From assembly GCF_024679095.1 (NCBI RefSeq), contig NW_026111610.1, positions 1,060,550 through 1,124,549 on the forward strand: a DNA stretch of 64,000 nucleotides. Direction: 5' to 3'. A program made the position numbers and the translations under genes. The DNA is from Eriocheir sinensis. Its lineage: Eukaryota > Arthropoda > Malacostraca > Decapoda > Varunidae. The notes under the pieces were generated by a model, which saw nothing but the letters and a program-made list of their open reading frames with translations, was not told the DNA's origin and made no database searches. How positions within the stretch are numbered: position 1 is the stretch's first letter; every line of letters starts with the position of its first letter. Below are positions 13,770-23,751 of this stretch, piece after piece.

Positions 13770-13890
13770 CAGTCAAGGCGAAGGCGTCTTTTTGGTTCAA
13801 GTTAATACAGAACAAACTCCTCAGGCTGTTCAATCGGTAGAATCAAAAACATTTTTCACCATGCTCGCCTACACTGAAGAAAACCTGTAA
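13770..13890 (+). CDS. Candidate terminal exon, unknown protein
   Basis: A CT tract ending in TCTCTTATAG forms a plausible 3' splice site. It is followed by an open frame of about 40 codons starting around DSQGEGVFLVQVNTEQ and ending at TAA (13888-13890). An AATAAA poly(A) signal lies about 30 bp further on, at 13919. This looks like the last exon of a spliced gene, of the host or of a captured gene. No domain is recognised. No upstream exon is identified, and the frame also runs back through the microsatellite, so it may be chance. Confidence 0.3.
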
Positions 13891-13918
13891 AAGTAAAATT
13901 AAAAAAAAATAAGGTTGG

Positions 13919-13924
13919 AATAAA
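13919..13924 (+). terminator. Poly(A) signal AATAAA
   Basis: A canonical hexamer downstream of the candidate exon that ends at 13890. Confidence 0.4.
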
Positions 13925-13978
13925 TATAACATTGTATGAATGTCTTTTTATTAATTTGCAACCTACAGAGTTAGTTAG

Positions 13979-15013
13979 TTAACGTACCTTAGTACTGAAA
14001 AGATGATTCATATTATCATTTTGATCTCTGACGGTGTTTGAATATATTTTAAAGTTCGTAACTTGCGGTTGATCATTTTCCTGTTCTCTTCCAAAGTACA
14101 AAGTATTCGATATGGATTGAAGTAGCACAGGATTGTCGTTCAACAGTTTGATAACACCATGTCGTTTAATTTCGTTACTGGTCGTTAGAGTCATAGGTGC
14201 AATTCCATCGACGTTTCGACGTTGAGTGGCATCTATACTTTCGAAGCCTTGAACTATGGTATCAATCACCCTCTTCAGCTTGTCGCCACTTACATTATAA
14301 GCCTGTGATCTAAAGATCGATTCGCTATTAGTGATCAACTGATCCGCTTTGTTGAATCGTAAATTACCATGTTCGGGTAAAACCTTACCTTGTTTGTTCG
14401 GAAGAACAACCTGTTCTTCTAGGGATCTACGTAAGATATCAACGTTAATATTCCTCATGGAGTAGAGTCCGTTAAGACCGTCTTGAACACCACTTGAAAT
14501 GGCTCCGAGCACCCCAAAGAATTCATATCGATGAGGAGAAACCAATGCATGAGTGGGGTCTCCCCCGTACCCTCTACTGATTAGGTCGCTACCTGTCACT
14601 AATCTCGCTACTTCGTCCCTGATAAAGTTCTGAGCCTTGTTGATGGTGTCGATGTGAGAGCGCAGGGTTTGCACCATGGAGGTGACGTTGCTTTGTTTTT
14701 GATTAGATGGATTATTAGAAAGAATATGTTTAAACACAGTTGCAGTTTTTCTAAATACTCCCAGGAGTTCCATTAGTTTATCCCAAGCTTCCTTTAGTGG
14801 TTTCAACTCTGAGTTTAGGAATTGATCACCCACCGCTCTCAAAGCACTCTCGCTGATGATACCTTCTCCGAATTTATCATTGTTATTACCGCCATTGTCG
14901 CTACTGCCTTGGACAACTCATGCGGTTTTCTGACGCTTGAGCATCGCCATCAACTCACCCTCGCTTGTAATAGGGTAACCATTGATGGAAGCCGCACCCA
15001 GAGGATTTTTCAT
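13979..15013 (-). pseudogene. Virus-like structural-type protein, interrupted by in-frame TGA
   Basis: The minus-strand frame opens at ATG 15013, only 19 bp after the stop of the upstream minus gene, and runs to the TAA at 13979-13981, about 345 codons. A single in-frame TGA at 14920-14918 cuts it after about 31 codons, and the same frame continues open for 312 codons. A CGA-to-TGA change would explain the stop. The rest is largely helical and hydrophilic, with no signal peptide or membrane segment and no domain I recognise. Its place in a tight same-strand cluster with the next two genes suggests a viral operon-like group. The last codons overlap AAGGTACGT, which would also read as a splice donor; I give that little weight. 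Function unknown. Confidence 0.6.
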
Positions 15014-15032
15014 TATGAAATCGGGGAGCAGT

Positions 15033-15341
15033 CTACCTTGTAAGATTGTATTTCAATTCTGACGTACGTCGTACGTAACCCCACAAACCGTTCTCTTTTT
15101 CATTACAGAGAGAATTAGTACTGTAGTAAGGAAACATGTTAGCGAGGTTAGTGTGTCCCAGTTGAGCCACATCCATAGCGGAAGATAATTTGGCGTAAAC
15201 TTCTTTGGAACCTTTCGAAAGAGTCTTGATGGCTTCTAGTGCCCATGTCGCTCCTGTAATACGACCTAGATGAGTACGTGTGCGGACATTATTGATTCTG
15301 TGCTGACAAGCGGCCTGTTTACGATCCTGCTGAGAAGTCAT
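15033..15341 (-). CDS. Small basic viral protein, unknown (102 aa)
   Basis: The frame starts at ATG 15341 and ends at TGA 15033, with an N-terminal MTSQQDRKQAACQHR. The protein is basic and has no membrane segment. It lies 11 bp downstream of the previous minus-strand stop (15353) and 19 bp upstream of the next start (15013), so the three genes are packed head to tail. No domain is recognised. It may be complete or may be the N-terminal part of a longer protein. Function not inferred. Confidence 0.55.
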   Translation of the reverse strand: MTSQQDRKQAACQHRINNVRTRTHLGRITGATWALEAIKTLSKGSKEVYAKLSSAMDVAQLGHTNLANMFPYYSTNSLCNEKENGLWGYVRRTSELKYNLTR

Positions 15342-15352
15342 CTGAAGAAAAT

Positions 15353-16048
15353 TTAACTGGTCTTTTCAGTGGGTATACGAGCTCCATTTCGGTGAATGGT
15401 ATCGGTCGTGCAATCTAATCTGTTGACGATCTTAGAATCACCCAAGACTCCAAAGTTAGTGAGATCGTTCAACAATAATTGATTACAAAGAACTTCACTC
15501 AACCAACTATTTCGAGGATTAATAGCAGAGTCTGTCCATTGAAGCCCTAATACACGAATCTTGATCCACACGGCCAAAATGGCCATGTCGCCTACACTCA
15601 TAGCTCTGTCATTTTTTTGATCGTCTTGTATGAGTGTGAACACCAATCGCATGGGTGAGGCCATGAAATAATCCAATGTGTCCCTGCATAAGTCATGATC
15701 TGCTCCATCACCTAAGTTAGATGATGTTGCAACATCATCTTCACCGCCGCCGCGAACGTTCGCTGCATCATCTTCACCGCCGCTGCGGACGTTCGCTGCA
15801 TCAGTAGTAGCAGCACGCTGCTCGCTTTTTTCTCCGTAACCCTCACCCACACCCACTTTCAGGTAATGCTCCACACTCTGTTCCTCCGAAATTTGGAGGT
15901 GAAGTTGTAAACCACCACCTTTTGACTTTGTTCCAAACCCCGACTTATTATCCTGTGACATTATTGTTGTTGCTGTTCTTACAGGTTCGGATGATTCTTC
16001 TTGAAAATCCATAAGATCGTTAGTAGTTCCAGATTTAGTATCAGCCAT
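15353..16048 (-). CDS. Viral protein with acidic internal repeat (231 aa)
   Basis: The frame starts at ATG 16048 (MADTKSGTTNDLMDFQEE) and ends at TAA 15353. Residues 84-108 hold two near-identical copies of a nine-residue unit, DAANVR(S/G)GGED, encoded by a 27-bp tandem repeat. The C-terminal half (about 120-231) is more ordered and mixed in charge. There is no recognised domain. A TATTTAAA box lies about 67 bp upstream on the same strand (16122-16115). This is the first gene of a three-gene minus-strand group reaching 13979. It appears intact. Confidence 0.65.
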   Translation of the reverse strand: MADTKSGTTNDLMDFQEESSEPVRTATTIMSQDNKSGFGTKSKGGGLQLHLQISEEQSVEHYLKVGVGEGYGEKSEQRAATTDAANVRSGGEDDAANVRGGGEDDVATSSNLGDGADHDLCRDTLDYFMASPMRLVFTLIQDDQKNDRAMSVGDMAILAVWIKIRVLGLQWTDSAINPRNSWLSEVLCNQLLLNDLTNFGVLGDSKIVNRLDCTTDTIHRNGARIPTEKTS

Positions 16049-16114
16049 GTTCAGAGTTCTGTTAAGAGACCAGAAGACAGAGAGGATATGATGACTCTGC
16101 TGTATCCGCGGCGG

Positions 16115-16122
16115 TTTAAATA
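16115..16122 (-). promoter_or_regulatory. TATA box for the gene starting at 16048
   Basis: TATTTAAA on the minus strand, flanked by GC-rich CCGCCGCGG about 67 bp before the ATG. The position suits a polymerase II type promoter with a leader of a few tens of bases. Confidence 0.5.
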
Positions 16123-16175
16123 GGATCTAGACTGCTGCTGGTGGCGGTGCCTAGCGGTGGTGACGTATTAGATGC

Positions 16176-16670
16176 TCAGAACATCGATACACGAGTGAAT
16201 AACTTATATCCGTTGTGTCCAACTACAATTTTGTACATACCAATAGGTACATGCAATAAATTATTTATAAGTGGTTTGGAATCGTCACAGTAGATTGGTC
16301 CAGTTTCAATATAAGAAACAACCGTTGGATTATTAGTCACAAATTCACGCGTTTCGCGTTCTACAATCTTCCAGTTTATATTGTTGTGTATCTGCGGTTG
16401 AGGTACTACATTACAAATCTGAAAAGTGGCAAGTCTTTCACTTGCTAACAAAAAGTCAGCCACTGGAGCTAGATGTCCTTTGACGAGTTTATCTGACTTG
16501 AAAGCTTGGCGATAAGCACGTTTAAAGTCGTTGACTTTACCCAGTGCTTGACGACACGATCGCCAATTCGATGTACGAGTATACGTGTCATCAACATCTG
16601 TGTACGACACAGTGGGAAGGTGTCTTACCCATCGCGTTCTGTTTCTGAGTTGGTCCCAATTCACTGCCAT
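16176..16670 (-). CDS. DNA/RNA nonspecific endonuclease-like protein (164 aa)
   Basis: The frame starts at ATG 16670 and ends at TAG 16176. Residues 64-73 read KGHLAPVADF, the active-site block of the ββα-metal (Endonuclease_NS, EndoG-like) nucleases, usually DRGHLAPAAD; the catalytic His would be H66. About twenty residues later, N87-V-V-P-Q91 and N96/N97-x-x-W100-x-x-x-E104 match the family's N-x-x-P-Q...N...W...E block that holds the metal-binding Asn and the Glu. The usual D-R before G-H is V-K here. White spot syndrome virus also encodes a nonspecific nuclease. The protein is short for the family: only about 63 residues precede the motif and about 60 follow the second block. It may therefore be a reduced or truncated form. 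The divergent gene at 16676 starts a few bases away. Confidence 0.6.
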   Translation of the reverse strand: MAVNWDQLRNRTRWVRHLPTVSYTDVDDTYTRTSNWRSCRQALGKVNDFKRAYRQAFKSDKLVKGHLAPVADFLLASERLATFQICNVVPQPQIHNNINWKIVERETREFVTNNPTVVSYIETGPIYCDDSKPLINNLLHVPIGMYKIVVGHNGYKLFTRVSMF

Positions 16671-16675
16671 AACAT

Positions 16676-17789
16676 TGAAGCTTCAGGTGTGGAGCGGTGG
16701 AGATCCTGTAGTAGAAGGAAAATCTTCAGACCCGACCAAAAATTCACGCTTGTTGAGATTGGATGTACGTCACGGAGGTTCAGCCAGTGTTGTGCCAGAC
16801 GGGAGACTATTGGCTGTCATTTACGATCAGAGGACGAACGTAGTGATGGCAACGAAATATTTAGATTTGAAATGGACAATAGACACAGTTAATATAATTG
16901 ACAAACTAAAAAAGATCGACACGGAAGCTAACAGTCTTGAAGACAATGTATGGAACCGTTACTTGTTTGACAACAACAATTTACTCTTCCTTTGCGTTCA
17001 ATTGCCTAAATATGAAGATTTCGGAAATGTATTGGATTCAGATCACCCGGAGGATTTTTAAACAATAGAAAGATTAAAGACACATCCAAGAATTATATTG
17101 AGGATACGACAAATACACCGCCGTCTTTATCCCCAATTGAGAGACCAAAGACACCAGGAGGATGTTTTTCAGAGGACACGGGATTCGAAGAACCGTTGAG
17201 TCCTTACGATATATTTGGTTTCATGCGCAGAGGTGTCGCTTCGTCAAGTGCAAGTGCAGATTATGATTCACCTTTCGCATCACGAACGACTTCTCCGCCA
17301 TCGGTCAGGGAAACAAATAAGAAATCATCAACTACAAAAGAATTTCGCAGCAAACGACGACACCGCCGAGATTTAGAAGACGTCCAAGAAAAAAGAAGCT
17401 GGTCAACAAAAGATCAACAGAAAAGACCAAGACTCGAATCTGACAAAAAAGAAAATAGTGAAAGAAGAAGTAGTAGTAAACCAAGTGTAAGTAATCCCAA
17501 AACTGTTTTGAATGGAGATAAAGGTGTTTCTAAATCGTATCATAGAGATAGAATTATATCTCATGATGCACCGTTTAAAAAATTATCGCGTCGTAAATCC
17601 CAAAAACTTTGGCAGTTATTTAACGACGCCGAAAAACCTGTAACTCCCAGGAAGGAAGCCTTCCTACCGTCATCTTCTCAATCAACACAACGACGACGTT
17701 TAACCCCCGATTACAGCATGTTTCTCGAGAAAAAAAATCTACTCTCCTATTCCTCCTTCCCCTCCTTCGTCACGTCCACTCGTCCCTAA
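16676..17789 (+). pseudogene. Basic Ser/Arg-rich viral protein, frameshifted, start codon lost
   Basis: Two plus-strand frames abut. The first codes from about 16675 to the TAA at 17059-17061. The second is open from about 17045 through 17789 (TAA), so a one-base shift near 17045-17055 joins them. The first part (about 128 residues) looks like a folded domain with no match I know. The second part (about 245 residues) is low-complexity, rich in Ser, Arg and Lys, with proline-directed SP and TP sites and SPYDIFGF near its middle. It could be a nucleic-acid-binding or phosphorylated tegument-like protein. At the expected start, 4 bp from the divergent nuclease ATG, the frame has TTG where ATG is expected. 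The next in-frame ATG is at 16846. Confidence 0.5.
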
Positions 17790-17875
17790 TCAGCAGGTAA
17801 TATCACCGTCTGTTAGTAAAAATCTGTCTGTCCGTCAAAATATAATTTCTAAAATTTCAAGCAGACATATGCTTG

Positions 17876-18642
17876 TTAATGATAGTTCCAATAACAGTCT
17901 ATTTTTCTACCGTCGTGGGTTTGATCTCCGACATCATTTTCTTCAACACTCGTATGACTCTTACCGATAAACCATTGGGAGTGTTTCCCATAATCGTCAA
18001 AACAATGTTTTTGGAATTCTAGCAGGGACAGAAATTTGTTGTCGTCATAATTGATATCCATCAAAGATAGAGCCACGTTCTGTAATAACTGTTGGTCTTC
18101 AACACAGGCTGATGATTTGACTTCAGCGATTCTCCGAATGAATTTACCGTAGGAACCGATCATGTAAGATATGTTGTTTAATTTCTTTTCAATGTACGTT
18201 GTAATGCCTTGGCTATTAAGTATAAAATTATCTAGGCGAATTAGTTTGTCTTGCCACTCGCCCAAGATTTTGTTAGTTCTTATCTTGGTTTTAACGAGAC
18301 GTCTGGTGAAAATCAGCGGTGTAAAATTGGTTTGGTTGTCGTTTCTCAGTTTTCCGTTTGACTTGATATCAAACCATGAGAATATAGAAGGTGGATGAGT
18401 ATGGTTAAACAACAGACCCATGTTAGTATTGTTTATCATCGGTTTAACTTCTACATTAATTGTATCTCGTGAGAGTTTACTAATGTGAATGTAACCTTCC
18501 GAGAGTCGTATATCTTCATCCGTTAGATTTCCTACACCCTCTGTTGTTACAGATCCTGAACTCTTTAAACCACTCTTGATTCTAAAATAGGAAATAGGAA
18601 ATGAACGATTGACTTAACACTCTATTCCATAAGTTCAGCCAT
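17876..18642 (-). pseudogene. Viral protein of unknown function, broken near its start
   Basis: An ATG at 18642 lies 4 bp after the upstream stop (18647), but its frame closes after a few codons. Another frame is open from about 18612 to the stop at 17876, about 245 residues, with an internal ATG at 18439. A short indel near 18620 therefore disrupts the N-terminus. The protein has a helical central part and a Cys-Trp-containing tail. No domain is recognised. It sits immediately downstream of, and in the same direction as, the gene at 18647-19595. Confidence 0.5.
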
Positions 18643-18646
18643 ATTG

Positions 18647-19595
18647 TTAAGTGACACTTGCATGTTTCACAAAAACTTGTTCGTTAAATGTGACCGTAGT
18701 TCTGGTGATTGGGTAAAACGTATAATCTTGTTGAGTTGTGAGACTGTAGTTGGTCAGGGTTTCAATTAGCGACAGATCTGTGATGTGAATCGGGTTAGAT
18801 GTCAGCGGTGATGGGAGTGGTATTGAGTATCCCAAGAAGTCTGATGTCTTAAAGTGAATCTTAACATCGTTCAATAAATGTGCGTTGTAAAAAGTAATTT
18901 CGTTGTTCAAGTTGATTAAGTCGTCATGCATGATACCAGGAGGAATATAACACGCTCCAATAGAAGTTGAAAATAAGGAATATCTTGGAGGTGTTCCTAA
19001 ATTTCGGACGAGCGTTAACGTCCTTTGCTCTTTAGGTTTTAAAATGAACATCGAAAGAGTAAAAGGGTGATAGTGCATTCCTTCCATTCTATTGGAAACT
19101 TGTCTAAAAGGACACCGATGTAAGGTCGAGTTAATCTAGCATAACGAACACTTCTTCTACTAGCGTTGTAAATGTGAATTCTGTTATCTCCCTCCGAACA
19201 ACACGGCCCGGCATACTCCGATCCTGGTAAGACCATCATTTCCTTATCGTTGACATTCGTTGAAAACGTACCACATTACATAACGAGCATTAGTAAAAGT
19301 TTTTCTTAAAGCCTATTCGTCGAATATGTGTTTGAATCGTCGCTATACCGCCGTTGTCAGTTATCATCATCAACCGAGGTCTACCAACGCTCGTGTCGAT
19401 TCTGTATAAGGGTAATTTCTCACTGACCAGAGTAGTAGAAGTACGAGAATGTGTTAAGGCAGGTACGTTCAATTTACTGCTCCTGTAGATTTCTATGTCG
19501 GTCACACGAATTTGAGCGTGCATGTTTATATTATCATCGACATAACGCTCTCCGTACTCCCTTTCGAATTCCTCGTCGGTTAGAAACGACGCCAT
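18647..19595 (-). pseudogene. Viral protein of ~315 residues broken by frameshifts
   Basis: The gene starts at ATG 19595 (MASFLTDEEFEREYGERY) and ends at TAA 18647. Three frames are needed. The first runs to about 19305, the second covers 19039-19239, and the third starts near 19087. A second copy of part of it (30063-30325) carries two dinucleotides missing here, near 19272 and 19308, and those keep its frame open. This supports genuine deletions in this copy. A third shift lies near 19085. There is no signal peptide. The middle part has a CC pair in GPCCSEGDN and a β-rich look. Function unknown. It is divergent from the gene at 19690, with about 95 bp between starts. Confidence 0.55.
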
Positions 19596-19689
19596 ACTGT
19601 GAAGAATTCAAAATAAAGCTTCGTCGAATAACAATTAAGAATTTAAACCTACACAAGCCATAAGCCAGCGGAGGGATATTGAATTAAAC

Positions 19690-21503
19690 ATGTCAACAAA
19701 TAACAAGAACCAACTCTCCCAACCCAACAGATTGAGTGCTGGTGGTTTGATCTTACCTAATCGGTTTGTCGTCAATCCTCATCAAGGAGCTGGAGAATTG
19801 GTAGCATTTCGTTACGCTGGAGGCACAACTCCCCAACACTTAGTGTTCCCAGTAGGATCTTCTAAGATCAATTGGTTGACTCTAGTCAGGGGTTCCATTC
19901 GTTTTGGACAGGCTCTAACTCGATCGAAAAATTTACCCAACGGTCCATTAGACCCTAGTATTCGATTGGACGCTCTAGAACTGAAACGTCTTCGTTTCTG
20001 GCGAAGTTTAGATTTTATCAGCGAATGTTGCAGATCGTCGGGAATGATTCGTTACGAACCTTTTGCTATTGGTTGCGGTCTGTACGACCGGGAAGCTTTA
20101 AACCTGCATCCTAAAAGTGTTCACGAACGTAGTATCTTGTACTTGGGTGATCATTTTTCGCGTAACAACACGCTATTAAGTGACATGGTCCACACCCGGG
20201 ATTTATGGCTCCTAGCTGACGCTGTGTATCAGAATCGAAACGACATTATCCGTCGGGTACTGGAAGCAGAAGAGAAGAGCGCTGCTTTGGATTGGGAAGA
20301 CGCATTACAGCACAACCGAACGAGATTTGAAGGAGACGAATTGGACGCCTCGTCGATTATTGAATCGTCCGTGTTAAATTATCGAAGAGAGGGAGTCGGT
20401 AGGTTAAGAAAGAACCGACTGATAGAATTCGCCAATAACGTTCTCACTAAAGAACAGAGAGACAGTCTCTGTGCAACTTTAGTACATCCCAACGAAGGAA
20501 CATCTCAATCTTTCATTGACGCCTTAATCATTTCTCCCTGTAGAACTGGAGTGTATGAAATGTTGCATTCGTTATTAAAGATTATTAATTTTAGCATTTT
20601 GAACACGATTGGTTATGATGCTCATCGCATCATGATGTTCAAAATATTCGTACCGGCTTTACTGGCCGTATTCCTAAGTAACGGGGGTTTAGGAGACGTG
20701 TTCGAGAACGGTGCTTTTCAACTCAAGTTGTTTCACGACCAATCTGGAAAGACGACCATTGGCAGCATACTTGAACGCAGCGCCATGCGCGCTGATGCAA
20801 ACAGGCAATCCAAGAACTATGCCAAGTACGATTCAGCTACGTTAAACGGTGAGTTGACAGAGTCATCCGCTGATCTCCCGCTGGCTATTAACATTGGAGT
20901 GAGTCTAAAGAAATGTGAATACGAAAAAAAGATTTTGAACATGGTTAATGACAACATCATTAAAATAGCATTGAGTAAAGAAAAAGTGGCATTACAACAA
21001 AGACGAGCTAGGAGAATATTGAAACGCAGAAAGTTGTCATCTGACACCGACTCAAAATGTTACCACTCTAAAAAGACCCGAACGAACGTTAGTAACGAAT
21101 TAGAGGAAATCGAAGATGAGATGGACGAAGAAGAGTATAATGAAGATTGTACTAATGCAGAAGATATAGAAGAGGAAGATCAACCAGATTGCTGTAGTAG
21201 TAGAGATGTCGAGGAGGGATGGATATCTGAGAGGAAGAGATGTTCGGATCCATCAAAGATTTGTGGTTGTGTAATAGTGGTATTCATCCTATCGATCAAG
21301 CCGAACTCTTTAAAAAATTAACTTTCAGAAATTATAACAAGTTATGGTTGCTCATGTTTGCAAGGGCTATTGAAGTATTTCGAAAATGGTGTGTTCTGAC
21401 ACCTTCTTCTGTTGATCAGTCCTTCTTTTCTGTTAAGTTTAATCATACTGTGTCACAGATTCACGACTACAATGCTCCAACTATGGTTCACCATGCTAAA
21501 TTT
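19690..21503 (+). pseudogene. Large viral protein with acidic C-terminus, 3' end truncated
   Basis: The frame starts at ATG 19690 (MSTNNKNQLSQPNRLSAGG). About 515 residues read cleanly to a Lys/Arg-rich stretch (RRARRILKRRK) followed by a very acidic region (EEIEDEMDEEEYNED). Near 21240 the coding potential moves to another frame, which stays open to about 21503. There the sequence joins a segment duplicated from 37720-38218, so the true C-terminus is lost. The N-terminal 430 residues look like a globular domain with many Arg and no membrane segment. A basic-then-acidic tail suits a nuclear or nucleocapsid protein, but that is inference only. No family is recognised. The start is unambiguous because the upstream region is AT-rich and stop-dense. 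Confidence 0.6.
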
Positions 21504-21995
21504 GTTTCTTCGGGTTACAATTAATATTGAAAATATTATCATAGTTCAACACGGTTTCTTCGGGAATGTAGTCACCCAACATAGAGTCGTAAACAATCTT
21601 CGATGCATTGTATACTTCAGGTTCGTAACTTTCCAAAGCTGCTGCATCCGATGTATTAAAAAACTGCACAAATTCAGATTGCATTCCAAGATAAAATTGG
21701 AAAGTTAATCTGCAAACGTTAGCCTTTACCATTGAAAAGACACTAGGACAGAGCAACAACACATCGATATTCCATCCCTTCGATTTTAAAAAGTTCTTAT
21801 ACAGAATGTAAAACAAATACAGAGTCGAAAAGGTTGCATTCTCGTTAGTGTGGAAACTCTTATTTAAATTTAATTTGATTTGAGATAAATAATCATACAT
21901 CAATATTGCATTTGTGGTAAATTTTGTTGTAGTATCCTTTCCAAAGAAGAGATCGAGTACATTGTTTGGTTCAAGCGTTTCTAACCGATACATCG
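21503..21995 (-). repeat. Duplicated gene segment (copy of 37720-38218)
   Basis: About 490 bp nearly identical to 37720-38218 in the same orientation. Differences are a few substitutions and a length change in an A run (6 A's near 21660 against 8 near 37880). It codes on the minus strand for the C-terminal part of the protein described at 37734-39255, here fused to the end of the collagen-like frame. This copy keeps the frame open to its stop at 21496, whereas the other copy is shifted. Both edges interrupt genes, so this is a rearrangement product. Confidence 0.85.
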
Positions 21996-22745
21996 GATTG
22001 GTGATAATTTCATCACCAAGAGAGATTTGGGTGTCTTCAGATATCCAGATAGAGGATGGATCTGATGGACCATAAGCAGGCCCGAGCTCAGAACTATAAG
22101 ACTCATTGATGACACCAGCTGTTGAGTACTGTACAGATTGGGCAATTAAAATACACGAGAAGGGGCCTGCCGATCCAGTGCTATAGTGTAGAGAATATTC
22201 ACACGATTCCTGAGTATTGAGTACAGCCGACGTGTACTGATTACTATTACCTTCCACAGTCAAATACATGAACCTGTAAGCTGGTGTGTCAACGACTGTC
22301 GGACACAGAGGTACACCCGCCTGCTGATCCTCGAGATAATCAGATTGCACTAGCAATGTAATGAAAAGTATAGCATTGGTGGAGTTAATAGTGATTAACT
22401 TATAAACTCCACCACCTAGTGACTGCACACGCACGTCCAATCGAGCAGTATTTTTAATATCATACATTGACAAGTCATCTTCTAATCTTCTCATACTGAT
22501 AGGTATGTTTCCATGATGGTCAGTTGCTACTACGTTAGTTAATTCCTTCGACCAAGTTAGACACACTTTACCATATCGGTTAGGATAATAATTGCTTTCT
22601 AGACCTTTTGGTCCACGCAAACCGATTTCACCTTGAGGACCTCTAAACCCATCACTCCCTGAGGCCCTTGTGGTCCATTCAAACCCCGTTCTCCTGGGTC
22701 TCCTTAAGACCTTGTGGACCTTGTGGACCTTGTGGCCGGTCATTA
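21995..22745 (-). pseudogene. Collagen-like viral protein, truncated at both ends and frameshifted
   Basis: The minus strand from about 22740 codes Gly-X-Y triplets with many GPQ, GDPG and GLNG units. The triplets are spread over three frames, with one-base shifts near 22705 and 22640, so the gene is broken. The collagen part ends in GLRGPKGLESN near 22590. A non-collagen domain of about 190 residues (to 21995) follows, of the kind seen in trimerising C-terminal heads. White spot syndrome virus encodes a large collagen-like protein (wsv001), and this is a major reason for the nimavirus assignment. The left edge joins the duplicated segment at 21995, and the right edge joins a plus-strand gene near 22740. 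Only a small collagen tract survives. Confidence 0.65.
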
Positions 22746-23751
22746 CTTGCAAGGAACGTTCAGCCCTCCCACCCTCAAAGAGGAAACGGGTAAGACACTC
22801 GGCTACCCTTGCACTGGCGCCTTGTCCCAATACATGACGTTGATGGTACCAAAACCCACTGGCGTCCAATCGCACTCGCACGTAACCCGCGAAGAAATCT
22901 TAGGCTATGTCGAATTAGTTTTGCAAAATAAACACAACCTCATCGATTACTTTTCGTCTCTAGGAAAACAAGAGACGTGCAACTGTACTTGTGATGTGTT
23001 CTGTCCTGTCTTGCACGCCAACGGCAGAGACGGACCTGTCGCAGCTGTACCCAGTCGCGGAAATAGACACAGTCAATTTCTGCTCATGTCCACTCTACCT
23101 AAGAATGATCTCAGTTTGACATACACTCTCTTGAAGTTACAGGCTGGTGACTTACATGTTATGAACAGCATTGGGCGTACCGACCGTCAAGGGTCTCGGA
23201 TCAACCTCGATCATCTCAACATCAACACGGGCTGGGACCTCAACACGAAGGTTCCGTTCACGGCTAATGTGTGGTCCGCCAAAAGCAGTAACGTGGCATT
23301 CACTCCTTATTCGTGTCGACTTCTCAACAGACCTGCTAATTATCTCAACGACGAGAAATTATGGAAGCCCACGAGATTCAATAGGTCCGCAAAGACCATG
23401 GGTGCACACAACGGGCACGCTGCAGACATACCTCCTAAATCAGTCTATAACAAAAATAGCATCAATGATATTTACAATCCATCTCTAGGAGACAATCTTG
23501 TCGACCAGATTCACAATAAGGCGGTTATGGATGGTCAAGACGGTTCGGTTTCTCGTCGACTAATCGATATGATGGAGAACGCAACAGGCACGTCTCCTTC
23601 GACTCTGAACGTTGGGATGTTCAATCCACATGTCGAAGGCAGTAGAGACGTGATTTCCTGCTTTGCCACATCCATATTCACTCATAGACTCTCCACTTAC
23701 ACCGTCCCTCAAAAAGAAGGGTTGGGAAGTGTTCCAGATTCACCCTTATGA
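22741..23751 (+). pseudogene. Viral protein with Cys motif, 5' end missing
   Basis: A plus-strand frame is open from the collagen junction (about 22741) to TGA 23751, about 335 residues. No convincing ATG starts it, and the coding look begins right at the junction (HYLQGTFSPPTLKEE), so the N-terminus appears lost. Near residues 90-100 it has CNCTCDVFC, a dense cysteine cluster. The rest is mixed and soluble-looking. No family is recognised. The stop overlaps the start of the next gene (TTATGA), which indicates tight viral packing. Confidence 0.55.
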
